From Polaribacter sp. HaHaR_3_91 (lineage in GTDB: Bacteria > Bacteroidota > Bacteroidia > Flavobacteriales > Flavobacteriaceae): a stretch of DNA of 64,000 bases. This document shows positions 39,694 through 49,042 of this stretch, in pieces (position 1 is the first letter of the stretch; each line of letters begins with the position of its first letter). The notes under the pieces are model-generated. The model did not search any database and had not been told where the DNA came from. It saw nothing but the letters and a program-made list of their open reading frames with translations. The stretch covers positions 1,364,001 through 1,428,000 of the forward strand of contig NZ_CP058986.1 of assembly GCF_019278525.1 (NCBI RefSeq). Direction: 5' to 3'. Made by a program: the position numbers and the translations under genes.

Positions 39694-40459
39694 ATACACC
39701 ACATTCTTGGATGGTAAAAAACCTTAAACTTTTATAAACACTGATTTCACCTGATAATTTATTAGGGTTAAGAATTTTTAGATTAAATAGATAATATCTT
39801 ATACATGTACTTAAAAACGCATGTGATAGTTACCTTATGAGTTACCCTAGTTATTTTGAGACACAATAGAGTCTCGGAAATATTGTTAAAGTATAAGATT
39901 GTGGAGTAAGCTTAAAAGGATCAATTTTAAATATAGAGAAACTTGTTGGTAAGTAAAAATTGACGTCTACCGATACATAAAGAAGTACACTTCGTTATAA
40001 TTCTGAAATGAATTTTAAAAAAGCAATTATATAGTTATTGAGGTGTTACTTTGTAGGATCTAAAAAAAACAGGTTAAATGTAAAAACTATTGTTAGTCTC
40101 TGTTCAAAATACTTTTTATCCGTTTAGAAGGGGGGATAATTTGAACTGTTTTTGTATAAAATTTTAGTTCTTCTAAATTTATATTATTTCTTTAACATGT
40201 TCTGTATTTGATATTTCCTTTTGCTAATTTTTTAACCTATGTTAGTGTGAGTTTTTAATGGTTGTAAATATATTGGGCTTGTTTTGTTGCTTTCTAAGCA
40301 ATGTAATTGTTTTCCTTGCGTTAAATTCTCTAAATGAATGATGTCTGATTTTAAATAAAATATAGGGATTCATTTATGAAAGTCAGTTGCCTTGTTTTTC
40401 AGTTAAACTTTTCTAAAGTAAAAATTTATTATCAAATTTTGTATACCTTTGCCATTAAT
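39694..40459 (+). other. 766-bp gene-free stretch
   Basis: No frame of note, no tRNA or clear terminator is visible on either strand. The sequence is AT-rich with scattered oligo-A and one GGGGGG run (about 40130). At the right end, TACCTTTG (40444-40451) fits the -7 consensus 8 nt before the next ATG, without a good -33. No copy of the tRNA-Ser 3' end was seen here, so there is no sign of an integrated element's attR. Confidence 0.6.
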
Positions 40460-40873
40460 ATGAAGCAAATTTCACATAAAATAATGTCAATTGTAATGGC
40501 TGTTGTAGTTCTATTTTCTACGATGTCATTCACTGTTAGTATGCATTATTGTGGTGATACTTTAGTGGAAACTGCTATGCTTCAAAAGGCAGAAGGTTGT
40601 GGCATGGATATGCAAAAACCTGCCACCAAAGACTGTTCAATTACAAAAAAAGATTGCTGTAATGATGAACAAATAGTTGTAGATGGTCAAGACGAATTAC
40701 AACTACAAGTAGATACTATTTCTTTTGAACAACAACTTTTTATAGCTTCATTTGTTTACACGTATATCAATCTTTTTGAAGGTTTAGAAAATAATGTATC
40801 TTCATACGAAGCGTATCAACCACCTCTCATAGACAAAGAACTCTTTAAGCTAGACGAGACTTATTTAATCTGA
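40460..40873 (+). CDS. HYC_CC_PP family small exported protein
   Basis: I start at the ATG at 40460 (MKQISHKIMSIVMAVVVLFSTMSFT), because it yields a signal peptide; an upstream in-frame Met would add 28 unlikely residues. The 137-aa protein shows the three marks that name the family: HYC (SMHYCGD), CC (KKDCCND) and PP (YQPPLID), with further Cys at CGMD and DCS. Members sit beside copper/heavy-metal export genes in Bacteroidota; a periplasmic metal-binding role is inferred from Cys pairs. It precedes cusA by 109 bp, likely the first gene of the operon. Confidence 0.8.
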   Translation: MKQISHKIMSIVMAVVVLFSTMSFTVSMHYCGDTLVETAMLQKAEGCGMDMQKPATKDCSITKKDCCNDEQIVVDGQDELQLQVDTISFEQQLFIASFVYTYINLFEGLENNVSSYEAYQPPLIDKELFKLDETYLI

Positions 40874-40982
40874 TTTTTTTAACAATAGACTGTATTATCC
40901 TATGATTTATTTCATTAGGATGATTTCTTGTATTCGATGTTTTTCTAACATCACTTTCTAATTGTTTTAAATATCAGGCTTT

Positions 40983-43900
40983 ATGCTAAATAAGATTATT
41001 AAATATTTAATAGAAAATAAAATCGTATTGGTTTTATTATTGGCCCTTTTTATTGGATGGGGAACTGTAAACGCTCCTTTTAATTGGGATACTGGCTTTT
41101 TACCAAGCAATCCTGTGGCTGTAGATGCCATTCCGGATATTGGCGAAAATCAACAAATTGTATTCACAAAGTGGGATGGTCGTTCTCCACAAGATATTGA
41201 AGACCAAATTACCTATCCATTAACCTCTTCTTTACTTGGTATTCCTGGAGTCAAAACCATTCGTAGTTCATCGATGTTTGGCTTCTCTAGTATTTATATC
41301 ATTTTTGAAGAAGACATTGAGTTTTATTGGAGCAGAAGCCGAATTTTAGAAAAACTAAATTCGTTACCAAGTAATTTATTACCAGAAGGAATAAATCCTG
41401 CTTTAGGGCCAGATGCTACAGGTTTAGGTCAGATTTATTGGTATACTTTAGAAGGTAGAGATAAAGATGGAAACGTAACTGGTGGTTGGGATTTACAGGA
41501 ATTACGCAGCATACAAGATTACTATATAAAATACGGTTTGTCTTCTGCAAGTGGGGTTTCTGAAGTTGCTTCTATTGGTGGGTATGTGCAAGAATATCAA
41601 ATTGATGTCAACCCAGAATTGATGCGCCAATACAGCATTGGATTGAATCAAGTTGTAAAAGCGGTTAAAGAAAGCAATAAAGATATTGGTGCACAGACAT
41701 TAGAAATTAATAAAGTTGAATATTTAGTTCGTGGTTTAGGCTATGTAAAATCAATTGAAGATATAGAAAATGCAGTCGTTACTTCTAAAGATTATACGGC
41801 GATTAAAATTAAAGACATTGCTAAAGTTTCTTTAGGTCCTGCCGCTAGACGCGGGATATTAGACAAAGAAGGCGCAGAAGTTGTTGGTGGTGTTGTCGTA
41901 GCTAGATATGGCGCAAACCCTATGGAAGTGATTACGAATGTAAAAGCCCAAATAGAAGAATTAAAAGGTGGTTTACCATCTAAAGTTTTAGCAGACGGAC
42001 GTACATCTCAATTAACAATCGTTCCTTTTTATGATCGATCAGAATTAATTGTAGAAACTTTAGACACGCTTAGTGAAGCTTTAACCTTAGAAATTTTAAT
42101 TACTATTTTGGTAATTATTGTGATGGTTTTTAATTTAAGAGCTTCTATTTTAATTTCGGGCTTGTTACCTGTTGCTATTTTAATGGTGTTTGTTACCATG
42201 AAACTCTTTAATGTTGATGCCAATATAGTGGCATTATCTGGTATTGCAATCGCTATTGGTACCATGGTTGATGTTGGAGTTATTCTCGCCGAAAACATGA
42301 TTCGCCATCTCGACGAACAAGAGAATGTCATTTCGACAGAGCAAGGCACGAGCGACGAGGAATCTCATAACAAGAAACTATCCATAAACGAAGTTATTTA
42401 CAACGCTACTGCAGAAGTTTCTGGCGCTATTTTAACTGCTGTTTTAACGACTATTATCAGTTTTGTGCCTGTATTTACAATGATTGGTGCAGAAGGTAAA
42501 TTGTTTAGACCTTTAGCGTTTACTAAAACAATGGCACTATCAGCTTCTTTAGTGATTGCTTTGTTTATAATTCCGCCTTTAGCAGCTTTTTTATTCCGTA
42601 AAACAACGCTAAAAAACTCGTTTAAATACATTGTAAGTACTGCTTTAATTCTTGCAGGAATTGTAATTGTGATAAGCGGTCATTATTTAGGTCTTATAGT
42701 AATCGCTTTTGGAATTTCTGCCTTATTAGGTGTTTTAGGAAAGCTAGATGCTAAAAAAGTAAATCTTCTTAATATCATTATCTCATCAATTGCCATTGTA
42801 TTTCTATTGGCAGAATATTGGAGACCTTTAGGTTTTAATCGTAGTATTTTTATAAACTTAATTTTTGTGTCTATTATTTGCTTCGGAATTTTAGGAATAT
42901 TCTCAGTTTTTAGAAAATATTATGGCCGAATTTTACAATGGGCTTTAGCGAATAAGATGTTGTTTTTAATGGTTCCGATAACGGTTCTTATTTCTGGGTT
43001 TTGGATTATGAACAACACAGGAAAAGAATTTATGCCTTCTTTAAATGAAGGCTCTTTTCTACTCATGCCTACTTCTCTTCCGCATGCTGGAGTTGAAGAA
43101 AATAAACGTGTGTTGCAGCAATTAGATATGGCGGTTGCGACCATTCCAGAAATTGAAACAGTGGTTGGTAAAGCTGGTAGAACAGAATCTTCTTTAGATC
43201 CTGCTCCTTTGTCGATGTACGAAAACATGATTCAGTATAAACCGGAATACATGCGTAATTCCGAAGGAAAAAGACAACGTTATAAAGTAAATACTGATGG
43301 TTTTTTTGAGTTAAAAACAAAACGTTTTATTACTTCAGGAACATCCGTTGAAAACGCTCAATTAATAGAAGACAACGACGGAGAATTCTATAGAAACTGG
43401 CGACCAGAAATTAAAAGTCCAGATGATATTTGGAAAGAAATCATTAAAGTTACCAAGTTACCAGGTGTTACTTCTGCACCGAAATTACAGCCCATAGAAA
43501 CGCGATTGATCATGTTACAAACAGGTATGCGAGCGCCCATGGGAATTAAAGTAAAGGGACAAGATTTAAAACAAATTGAAGCTTTTGGGTTGCAATTAGA
43601 AAGTCTTTTAAAACAAGCCGAAGGCGTTAAAATAGAAGCTGTATTTGCGGATAGAATTGTTGGGAAGCCTTATTTATTAATTGATATTGATAGAGAAAAA
43701 ATAGCACGCTATGGCATTTCTATAGAGGATGTACAAAGTATACTAAAAGTTGCTATTGGTGGTATGGCTTTAACCCAAACGGTTGAAGGTAGAGAACGTT
43801 ACGGCGTTCGCGTACGTTACCCAAGAGAATTACGTGGCAACCCAGAAGATATTAAAGATATTTATATTCCTGTAGAAAAAGGAAGTCCTGTACCCTTAAG

Positions 43901-44729
43901 TGAATTAGCGACGATTAAATATGAACAAGGTCCGCAAGTGATTAAAAGTGAAGATACTTTTTTAGTGGGCTATGTTTTGTTTGATAAAATAGATGGTTTT
44001 GCAGAAGTAGATGTGGTAGAAAATGCGCAAGCTTTGTTTCAACAAAAAATAGATTCCGGGGAATTAACGGTTCCAAAAGGCATCAGTTATAAATTCACGG
44101 GTACTTATGAGAACCAATTACGAGCAGAAAAAACATTAGCAGTGGTAGTTCCTTTAGCATTGGCTATTATTTTCTTGATACTGTATTTTCAGTTTAAATC
44201 GGTAACCACATCATTAATGGTATTTACCGGAATTGCAGTTGCATTTGCCGGTGGTTTTATTATGATTTGGTTATACGGACAAGATTGGTTTTTCAATTTT
44301 AGCTTCTTTGGCGAGAATATGCGAGACCTTTTCAATATGAAAACCATCAATTTAAGTGTGGCCGTTTGGGTTGGTTTTATTGCCTTATTTGGTATTGCAA
44401 CAGATGACGGAGTTGTCATGGCAACTTACTTAACTCAGACTTTTGATCGTGAAAAACCATCAGATAAAATGAGTATTAGAGTTGCTGCTTTAGAAGCTGC
44501 TAAGAAACGTATTCGTCCGTGTTTAATGACAACAGTAACTACTATTTTGGCATTATTACCCGTTTTAACATCCACAGGAAAAGGAAGTGATATTATGATT
44601 CCGATGGCAATACCGATTTTTGGAGGAATGGTTATTGACATTACCTCCTACTTTATTGTTCCGGTTTTATATAGCTGGAGAGAAGAGTTTCTTTTAAAAA
44701 GAATAGAGAGAAAAGAGCTTAGAAAATAG
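40983..44729 (+). CDS. cusA: CusA-like heavy-metal efflux RND transporter
   Basis: This 1248-aa RND pump is longer than the usual 1040 because of extra TM material (about 540-660) and a 16-residue block. The TM4 signature AIGTMVDVGVILAEN matches the Cu(I)/Ag(I) class (CusA, AIGxMVDxxxxxEN) and not the DFG..DG form of CzcA. The segment MLQTGMRAPMGIKV parallels the Met-lined path of CusA. It takes Cu(I)/Ag(I) from the periplasm to the TolC channel using proton flow. Residues about 448-463 (VISTEQGTSDEESH region) are coded by a repeat-like GC-richer DNA block at 42323-42370. Confidence 0.9.
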   Translation: MLNKIIKYLIENKIVLVLLLALFIGWGTVNAPFNWDTGFLPSNPVAVDAIPDIGENQQIVFTKWDGRSPQDIEDQITYPLTSSLLGIPGVKTIRSSSMFGFSSIYIIFEEDIEFYWSRSRILEKLNSLPSNLLPEGINPALGPDATGLGQIYWYTLEGRDKDGNVTGGWDLQELRSIQDYYIKYGLSSASGVSEVASIGGYVQEYQIDVNPELMRQYSIGLNQVVKAVKESNKDIGAQTLEINKVEYLVRGLGYVKSIEDIENAVVTSKDYTAIKIKDIAKVSLGPAARRGILDKEGAEVVGGVVVARYGANPMEVITNVKAQIEELKGGLPSKVLADGRTSQLTIVPFYDRSELIVETLDTLSEALTLEILITILVIIVMVFNLRASILISGLLPVAILMVFVTMKLFNVDANIVALSGIAIAIGTMVDVGVILAENMIRHLDEQENVISTEQGTSDEESHNKKLSINEVIYNATAEVSGAILTAVLTTIISFVPVFTMIGAEGKLFRPLAFTKTMALSASLVIALFIIPPLAAFLFRKTTLKNSFKYIVSTALILAGIVIVISGHYLGLIVIAFGISALLGVLGKLDAKKVNLLNIIISSIAIVFLLAEYWRPLGFNRSIFINLIFVSIICFGILGIFSVFRKYYGRILQWALANKMLFLMVPITVLISGFWIMNNTGKEFMPSLNEGSFLLMPTSLPHAGVEENKRVLQQLDMAVATIPEIETVVGKAGRTESSLDPAPLSMYENMIQYKPEYMRNSEGKRQRYKVNTDGFFELKTKRFITSGTSVENAQLIEDNDGEFYRNWRPEIKSPDDIWKEIIKVTKLPGVTSAPKLQPIETRLIMLQTGMRAPMGIKVKGQDLKQIEAFGLQLESLLKQAEGVKIEAVFADRIVGKPYLLIDIDREKIARYGISIEDVQSILKVAIGGMALTQTVEGRERYGVRVRYPRELRGNPEDIKDIYIPVEKGSPVPLSELATIKYEQGPQVIKSEDTFLVGYVLFDKIDGFAEVDVVENAQALFQQKIDSGELTVPKGISYKFTGTYENQLRAEKTLAVVVPLALAIIFLILYFQFKSVTTSLMVFTGIAVAFAGGFIMIWLYGQDWFFNFSFFGENMRDLFNMKTINLSVAVWVGFIALFGIATDDGVVMATYLTQTFDREKPSDKMSIRVAALEAAKKRIRPCLMTTVTTILALLPVLTSTGKGSDIMIPMAIPIFGGMVIDITSYFIVPVLYSWREEFLLKRIERKELRK
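42323..42370 (+). repeat. Repeat-like block read in frame inside cusA
   Basis: The 48 bp from GAATGTCATTTCGACAGAG to GAGGAATCTCATAA have about half G+C (my count 23/48), above the surroundings. Its start GTCATTTCGAC and end GAATCTCAT are, from memory, the ends of a common flavobacterial intergenic repeat. In frame it codes a hydrophilic 16-residue loop just after TM4 that close CusA relatives lack, as far as I recall. No second copy lies in this window. Confidence 0.45.
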
Positions 44730-44745
44730 AAATAAAAAATATACA

Positions 44746-45987
44746 ATGAAAAACTATAAAAATCATATAACACATAAAGTAGTCTTGTTTCTTTGTTCTT
44801 TATTCTTTGTTCTACAAGGAAATTCTCAAGAGCTAGAAACCTACATTAACATCGCTTTAGAAAATAATCTTGAAATTCAAAAATTTGAGTTACAGTATCG
44901 AATTGCTTCAGAAAAAGTAAATGAAGTAAATACCTTACCAAACACAGAATTTAGTGCTGGTTATTTTGTGTTAGAGCCAGAAACACGAACAGGAACACAG
45001 CGTTTTAAAGTATCAGCAAAACAAATGTTGCCTTGGTTTGGAACCATCACATCTCGTGAAAATTATGCGAGTTCTTTGGCCGATACAAAGTACGAAGATA
45101 TTGTAATAGCCAAACGAAAACTGATGGTTTCCGTATCTCAATCGTATTATAAATTATATGTAAATAAAGGCAAACAAGCTATTTTAGTAGAAAACAGCAA
45201 ACTGCTTAAAACTTATGAAATATTGGCATTAAAATCGATTGAAGTCGGTAAAGCTTCTGCAGTAGATGTTTTAAGATTGCAAATGCGTCAGAATGAATTA
45301 GAACAACTCAAATTGGTTTTAGAACAACAGTATTTAGCAGAACAAACCGCTTTTAATAAGCTTTTAAATAGAGAAAATACGATTAAAATTGATGTTGTTG
45401 ATGCATTAATAATGCCTTCCGAAGATTTTGAAATCAATACAAAAAACCTTGCTTTGCATCCTGAATTGCTGAAATACGACAAACTGTTTCAATCTGTAGC
45501 ACAATCCGAATTGATGAATCAAAAAGAAAGTCACCCTTCCTTTGGTTTCGGATTCGATTACATCAATATTAATGCAGGACCTGACATTACTTTTAGTGAA
45601 AAAGGAAAAGATATTTTGATGCCAACTGTGTCGTTATCTATTCCGCTTTTTAATAAGAAATATAAATCGAAAACGAAGCAAAATGAGTTGCAACAACAAG
45701 AAATTGAAGCACAAAAACAAGAACGTTTAAATACTTTAGAAACGCTATTAGATAAAGCTGTAACCGATCGAATTTCTGCAAGCATCACGTATAAAACACA
45801 AGTTAAAAATATACAGCAAGCCAAAGATGCAGAAGATATTTTAATTAGAAGTTATGAAACCGGAACGATTGATTTTAATGACGTTTTAGACATTCAAGAA
45901 TTGCAATTAAAATTTCAAATGAATCAGATTGAAGCTGTAAAGAACTATTATGTTCAAACCACAATCATCAATTATTTAATCAATTAA
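44746..45987 (+). CDS. TolC family outer-membrane efflux protein (CusC-like)
   Basis: The 413-aa protein has a signal peptide (about 1-29, ending VLQGNSQ) and two helical repeats typical of the outer-membrane efflux family (LETYINIALENNLEIQKFE; GTIDFNDVLDIQELQLKFQ). It forms the trimeric channel for the CusA/CusB pump. It begins 16 nt after cusA and ends 3 nt before cusB. No lipobox is present, unlike E. coli CusC. Confidence 0.88.
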   Translation: MKNYKNHITHKVVLFLCSLFFVLQGNSQELETYINIALENNLEIQKFELQYRIASEKVNEVNTLPNTEFSAGYFVLEPETRTGTQRFKVSAKQMLPWFGTITSRENYASSLADTKYEDIVIAKRKLMVSVSQSYYKLYVNKGKQAILVENSKLLKTYEILALKSIEVGKASAVDVLRLQMRQNELEQLKLVLEQQYLAEQTAFNKLLNRENTIKIDVVDALIMPSEDFEINTKNLALHPELLKYDKLFQSVAQSELMNQKESHPSFGFGFDYININAGPDITFSEKGKDILMPTVSLSIPLFNKKYKSKTKQNELQQQEIEAQKQERLNTLETLLDKAVTDRISASITYKTQVKNIQQAKDAEDILIRSYETGTIDFNDVLDIQELQLKFQMNQIEAVKNYYVQTTIINYLIN

Positions 45988-45990
45988 ATT

Positions 45991-47769
45991 ATGAAAAAAT
46001 ATATCATTTATATAGCTGTGTTAGCTGTTGGTTTCCTTTTAGGTTGGATGTTTTTTGGAGGTAATACTACATCTACAGAGACAGTGCACAAACATAATGA
46101 AGCTACAGAAACAAATCAAATGTGGACTTGCTCCATGCATCCTCAAATTATGCAACCAGAGGCTGGAGACTGCCCTATTTGCGGAATGGATTTAATTCCT
46201 GCTGCAAGCAGTGAAGAAGGATTATTAGCAGATCAATTTAAGCTTTCTAAAAACGCGATGGCTTTGGCCAATATTCAAACATCAATAGTAGGAGAAAGTG
46301 TTTCTAATGAAAATTTAGGTTTTATTTTATCAGGAAAAATTACCGAGAATGAGGATGAAACAGCAACAATGCCTGCCCATTTTAACGGTAGAGTTGAAAA
46401 ACTGTTTGTAAATTCTTTAGGAGAACGTGTACATAAAGGACAAGCAGTTGCTCAAATTTATTCACCAGCATTAATTGCTGCACAGCAAGAATTAATTACA
46501 GCTTATAAATTAAAAGCATCGCAACCACAATTGTATAATGCCGTTAAAAACAAGTTTAAAAATTGGATGATCCATGGTAAGCAATTAGAGGAGGTAGAAC
46601 AAACCGGACAAGTAAAAAATAGCTTCACCATTTATTCGCATGTTTCTGGTGTAGTTACCGAAATCGCTATAAATGTAGGTTCTCATATTATGGACGGAAA
46701 ACCTATTTTTAAAGTATCAAATTTAAACAGCGTTTGGGCAAATTTTGATGTCTATGAAAATCAAATTAGTCAATTTAAAAAAGGGCAGAATATTGTGGTA
46801 ACCACTAAGGCATATTCTAATAAAGAATTTAAAGGCAAAGTAGATTTTATAGATCCTATTTTAGATAGTAAAACAAGAACGGTAAAATTAAGAGTCGTAT
46901 TAAATAATAAAAACGAGCTTTTTAAACCAGGCATGTTTGTAGAAGGTAAAATTAAAGCAGTTGATTCTTCTGATAAAGAAGAAGTATTAACCATACCTGC
47001 TTCGGCAATTTTATGGACAGGAAAACGCTCTGTTGTGTATCTAAAATCGAATGCAAATGAACCTGTTTTTCAAATCCAAGAAATTACATTAGGGAACCAA
47101 TTTGGAGATAATTATCAGGTTATGGAAGGTTTAAATAATGGAGATGAAATTGTAACCAACGGTACCTTTACAGTAGATGCTGCTGCTCAATTACAAGGCA
47201 AAAAATCGATGATGAATAAAAAAGGAGGCAAAGTAATGACGGGGCATGAAGGTCATTTAGGTATGAATAATAACTCTTCCGAGGTTAAAAAACCTTTAAA
47301 TAAAAATGAAAGAATAGAGGTCTCTAAGGAATTTAAAAACCAATTGCAGGTCGTTTTTAATGATTATATTAAAATAAAAAATGCGTTAGCAATAAATGAC
47401 ATTAAAGAACTTAAAAATCAATCTAAATTATTATTAAAAAATGTAACTAAAGTTGATATGAAGTTGTTAAATGATAAAAAAGCACACCAACATTGGATGT
47501 CATCAGAAAAAGAAATAAAAGCAATGGCTAATTTGATGTTAAATACTGCAGATATAACAATGCAAAGAACTTACTTTAAGCACTTATCATCTAATATGAT
47601 AAATATTTTAGAAGTTTTTGGCGTTAATAAAGAAGTATATCTTTTATTTTGCCCAATGTCTGATAATAATAAAGGTGCTTATTGGTTAAGTACAACAGAA
47701 AAAGTAGTAAACCCGTATTTTGGTGGTGCTATGTTAACTTGCGGAGACGTAAAACAAGTCATAAAATAA
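45991..47769 (+). CDS. cusB: CusB-like periplasmic adaptor with N-terminal metal-binding and C-terminal DUF3347 domains
   Basis: This 592-aa adaptor is anchored by one N-terminal TM (about 5-22). At 44-70 lies the heavy-metal-binding motif MWTCSMHPQIMQPEAGDCPIC; then a barrel-sandwich and alpha-hairpin adaptor region (about 90-400, with FNGRVEKLFVNSLGERVHKGQ and the mirrored NVGSHIMDGKPIFKVS). Residues about 435-592 form a DUF3347 domain ending with CPMSDNNKGAYW and AMLTCGD, a possible second metal site. It joins CusA to the TolC channel and may hand over Cu(I)/Ag(I). It sits third in the export genes, 3 nt after the TolC gene. Confidence 0.9.
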   Translation: MKKYIIYIAVLAVGFLLGWMFFGGNTTSTETVHKHNEATETNQMWTCSMHPQIMQPEAGDCPICGMDLIPAASSEEGLLADQFKLSKNAMALANIQTSIVGESVSNENLGFILSGKITENEDETATMPAHFNGRVEKLFVNSLGERVHKGQAVAQIYSPALIAAQQELITAYKLKASQPQLYNAVKNKFKNWMIHGKQLEEVEQTGQVKNSFTIYSHVSGVVTEIAINVGSHIMDGKPIFKVSNLNSVWANFDVYENQISQFKKGQNIVVTTKAYSNKEFKGKVDFIDPILDSKTRTVKLRVVLNNKNELFKPGMFVEGKIKAVDSSDKEEVLTIPASAILWTGKRSVVYLKSNANEPVFQIQEITLGNQFGDNYQVMEGLNNGDEIVTNGTFTVDAAAQLQGKKSMMNKKGGKVMTGHEGHLGMNNNSSEVKKPLNKNERIEVSKEFKNQLQVVFNDYIKIKNALAINDIKELKNQSKLLLKNVTKVDMKLLNDKKAHQHWMSSEKEIKAMANLMLNTADITMQRTYFKHLSSNMINILEVFGVNKEVYLLFCPMSDNNKGAYWLSTTEKVVNPYFGGAMLTCGDVKQVIK

Positions 47770-47793
47770 TAAAAACAATCAAATCTTTAAACA

Positions 47794-48225
47794 ATGAAAA
47801 AAGTAATTTTAAGTCTTGCTATAATAGCTACAATAAGTTTTACAAGTTGTAAAAATGAAGCCAAGCAAAATGTAGAAAAAACAACAATAAATAAAGGAAT
47901 TGCTAATGCTGATGTTTCTTTTGGAGTACGTGGAAACTGTGGTATGTGTAAACAAACTATAGAAAAAGCCGCAAACGCTCTTGATGGTGTTATAAATGCA
48001 AATTGGAATGTAAATAAAAAGAAAATTGATGTATCTTTTGATGATACAAAAACAGATGCTACTGCCATTCATAAAGCTATTGCAGCTTCTGGTTATGATA
48101 CAGAAAAAGAATCTGGAAGCGAAGACGCATACAAAGGTTTGCCTGCTTGTTGCAAGTATGATCACGAAATGGCTATGAATCAATCTGGAGAAGAAACAGC
48201 AGGTGGTCATACTAATCACAATTAA
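47794..48225 (+). CDS. HMA-domain lipoprotein (metallochaperone-like)
   Basis: The 143-aa protein has a lipobox (TISFTSC, Cys19) and one heavy-metal-associated domain (about 37-107). The metal motif is GNCGMCKQTIE: CxxC with Met/Gly spacing as in Atx1-like chaperones. The tail has a CC pair (GLPACCKYDHEMAMN) and ends with a His-rich stretch. It is probably on the periplasmic side, passing Cu(I) to CusB. It is the last gene of the operon and has a terminator at its end. Confidence 0.85.
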   Translation: MKKVILSLAIIATISFTSCKNEAKQNVEKTTINKGIANADVSFGVRGNCGMCKQTIEKAANALDGVINANWNVNKKKIDVSFDDTKTDATAIHKAIAASGYDTEKESGSEDAYKGLPACCKYDHEMAMNQSGEETAGGHTNHN

Positions 48226-48249
48226 TCTAAAAGAGTACTTTTAGATTTT
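48224..48249 (+). terminator. Terminator overlapping the stop of the HMA gene
   Basis: AATCTAAAAG pairs with CTTTTAGATT around AGTA, with four T's after. The stem starts inside the TAA stop codon. Confidence 0.6.
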
Positions 48250-48313
48250 ACTTCTAATATCGTCAGTTTTATATTAGATAAATTACACTCGCACTTTGCT
48301 GTGTAACTCAAAA

Positions 48314-48349
48314 TTACAGGATTAGACTTTTATCGTTTAATCCTGTTTT
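48314..48349 (+). terminator. Second hairpin between cus and lut genes
   Basis: ACAGGATTA (48316-48324) pairs with TAATCCTGT (48338-48346), followed by TTTG; A's upstream could make it work for the opposite strand. It backs up the terminator at 48224 or ends lutC. Confidence 0.55.
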
Positions 48350-48448
48350 GATGTAATAAAGTAGAGCTAGTGTTTGTATATATTTAATTAGCTATTTTTA
48401 TTCAATAAACAGTTTTTTTTGCATGGGGAAGCCATTGTAAATTAAATT

Positions 48449-49039
48449 TTAATCTTTTAAAAATACAGTAAGGCTTAAGGCACCGTGGGCACCAATTACT
48501 AAAGATTGTTCTATATCTGCCGTTTTAGAAGGGCCTGCAATAAACACACCAAAATCGGCCTTTATGTTGGTTAATTTTTCATACGCTTGATGCATATATG
48601 GCACAATGTCTTTTTGTGAAATAACGAGCATTAAATGCTTTGTAATAAATGGTAATACACGCACAGGAATCTCTGAATCTGAGATCCAAATAGCACCATT
48701 TTCTGCAACGGCTAATTTACTTTCTAAAATTAAAATATCTAAATCTTCTAAATCATGTGGCTTCTGTAAGGTGGCTAATTTTATAGTGTTAAAAGAAGCG
48801 GTATCTGCTAAATTAGAATACTTTACTTTGGCATCTGTAAATGTTTTATCTATTTGCTCAATAATCTCTTGATTAGAGTTTACAGAAATAACGTTACCAC
48901 CAACGACTTCTACTTTTTTAGTAAATTCTTTAAGAAGATCTAAGCCTTCGTCAAAAAGAGAAATATTGATGTTTGGTAAATTGATAAGTGCCGGTTTATT
49001 GGCTTTAATTCGGTCTAATATTTGATTTCTGCTACTCAT
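48449..49039 (-). CDS. lutC: Lactate utilisation protein LutC (LUD domain)
   Basis: LutABC oxidise L-lactate to pyruvate. The 196-aa LUD-domain protein starts MSSRNQILDRIKANKP and has the conserved IAVAENGAIWISDSE-like stretch (LAVAENGAIWISD) and FIAGPSKTADIEQSLVIGAHG near the end. It is 3 nt after lutB. No Fe-S motif, as expected for this subunit. Confidence 0.9.
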   Translation of the reverse strand: MSSRNQILDRIKANKPALINLPNINISLFDEGLDLLKEFTKKVEVVGGNVISVNSNQEIIEQIDKTFTDAKVKYSNLADTASFNTIKLATLQKPHDLEDLDILILESKLAVAENGAIWISDSEIPVRVLPFITKHLMLVISQKDIVPYMHQAYEKLTNIKADFGVFIAGPSKTADIEQSLVIGAHGALSLTVFLKD

Positions 49040-49042
49040 AAT

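Noticed and set aside
39464..39704. Reading frames antisense to tRNA-Ser giving short proteins
   Set aside because: They lie across a perfect tRNA gene; GFEPP/GIRTPGP-type peptides are well-known artefacts of antisense tRNA-Ser.
40376..40459. 28-residue extension of the HYC_CC_PP protein
   Set aside because: It would bury the signal peptide and lies over the putative -7 element.
39576..48449. Integrated island with tRNA-Ser attR copy
   Set aside because: No second copy of the tRNA 3' end and no integrase were seen downstream.
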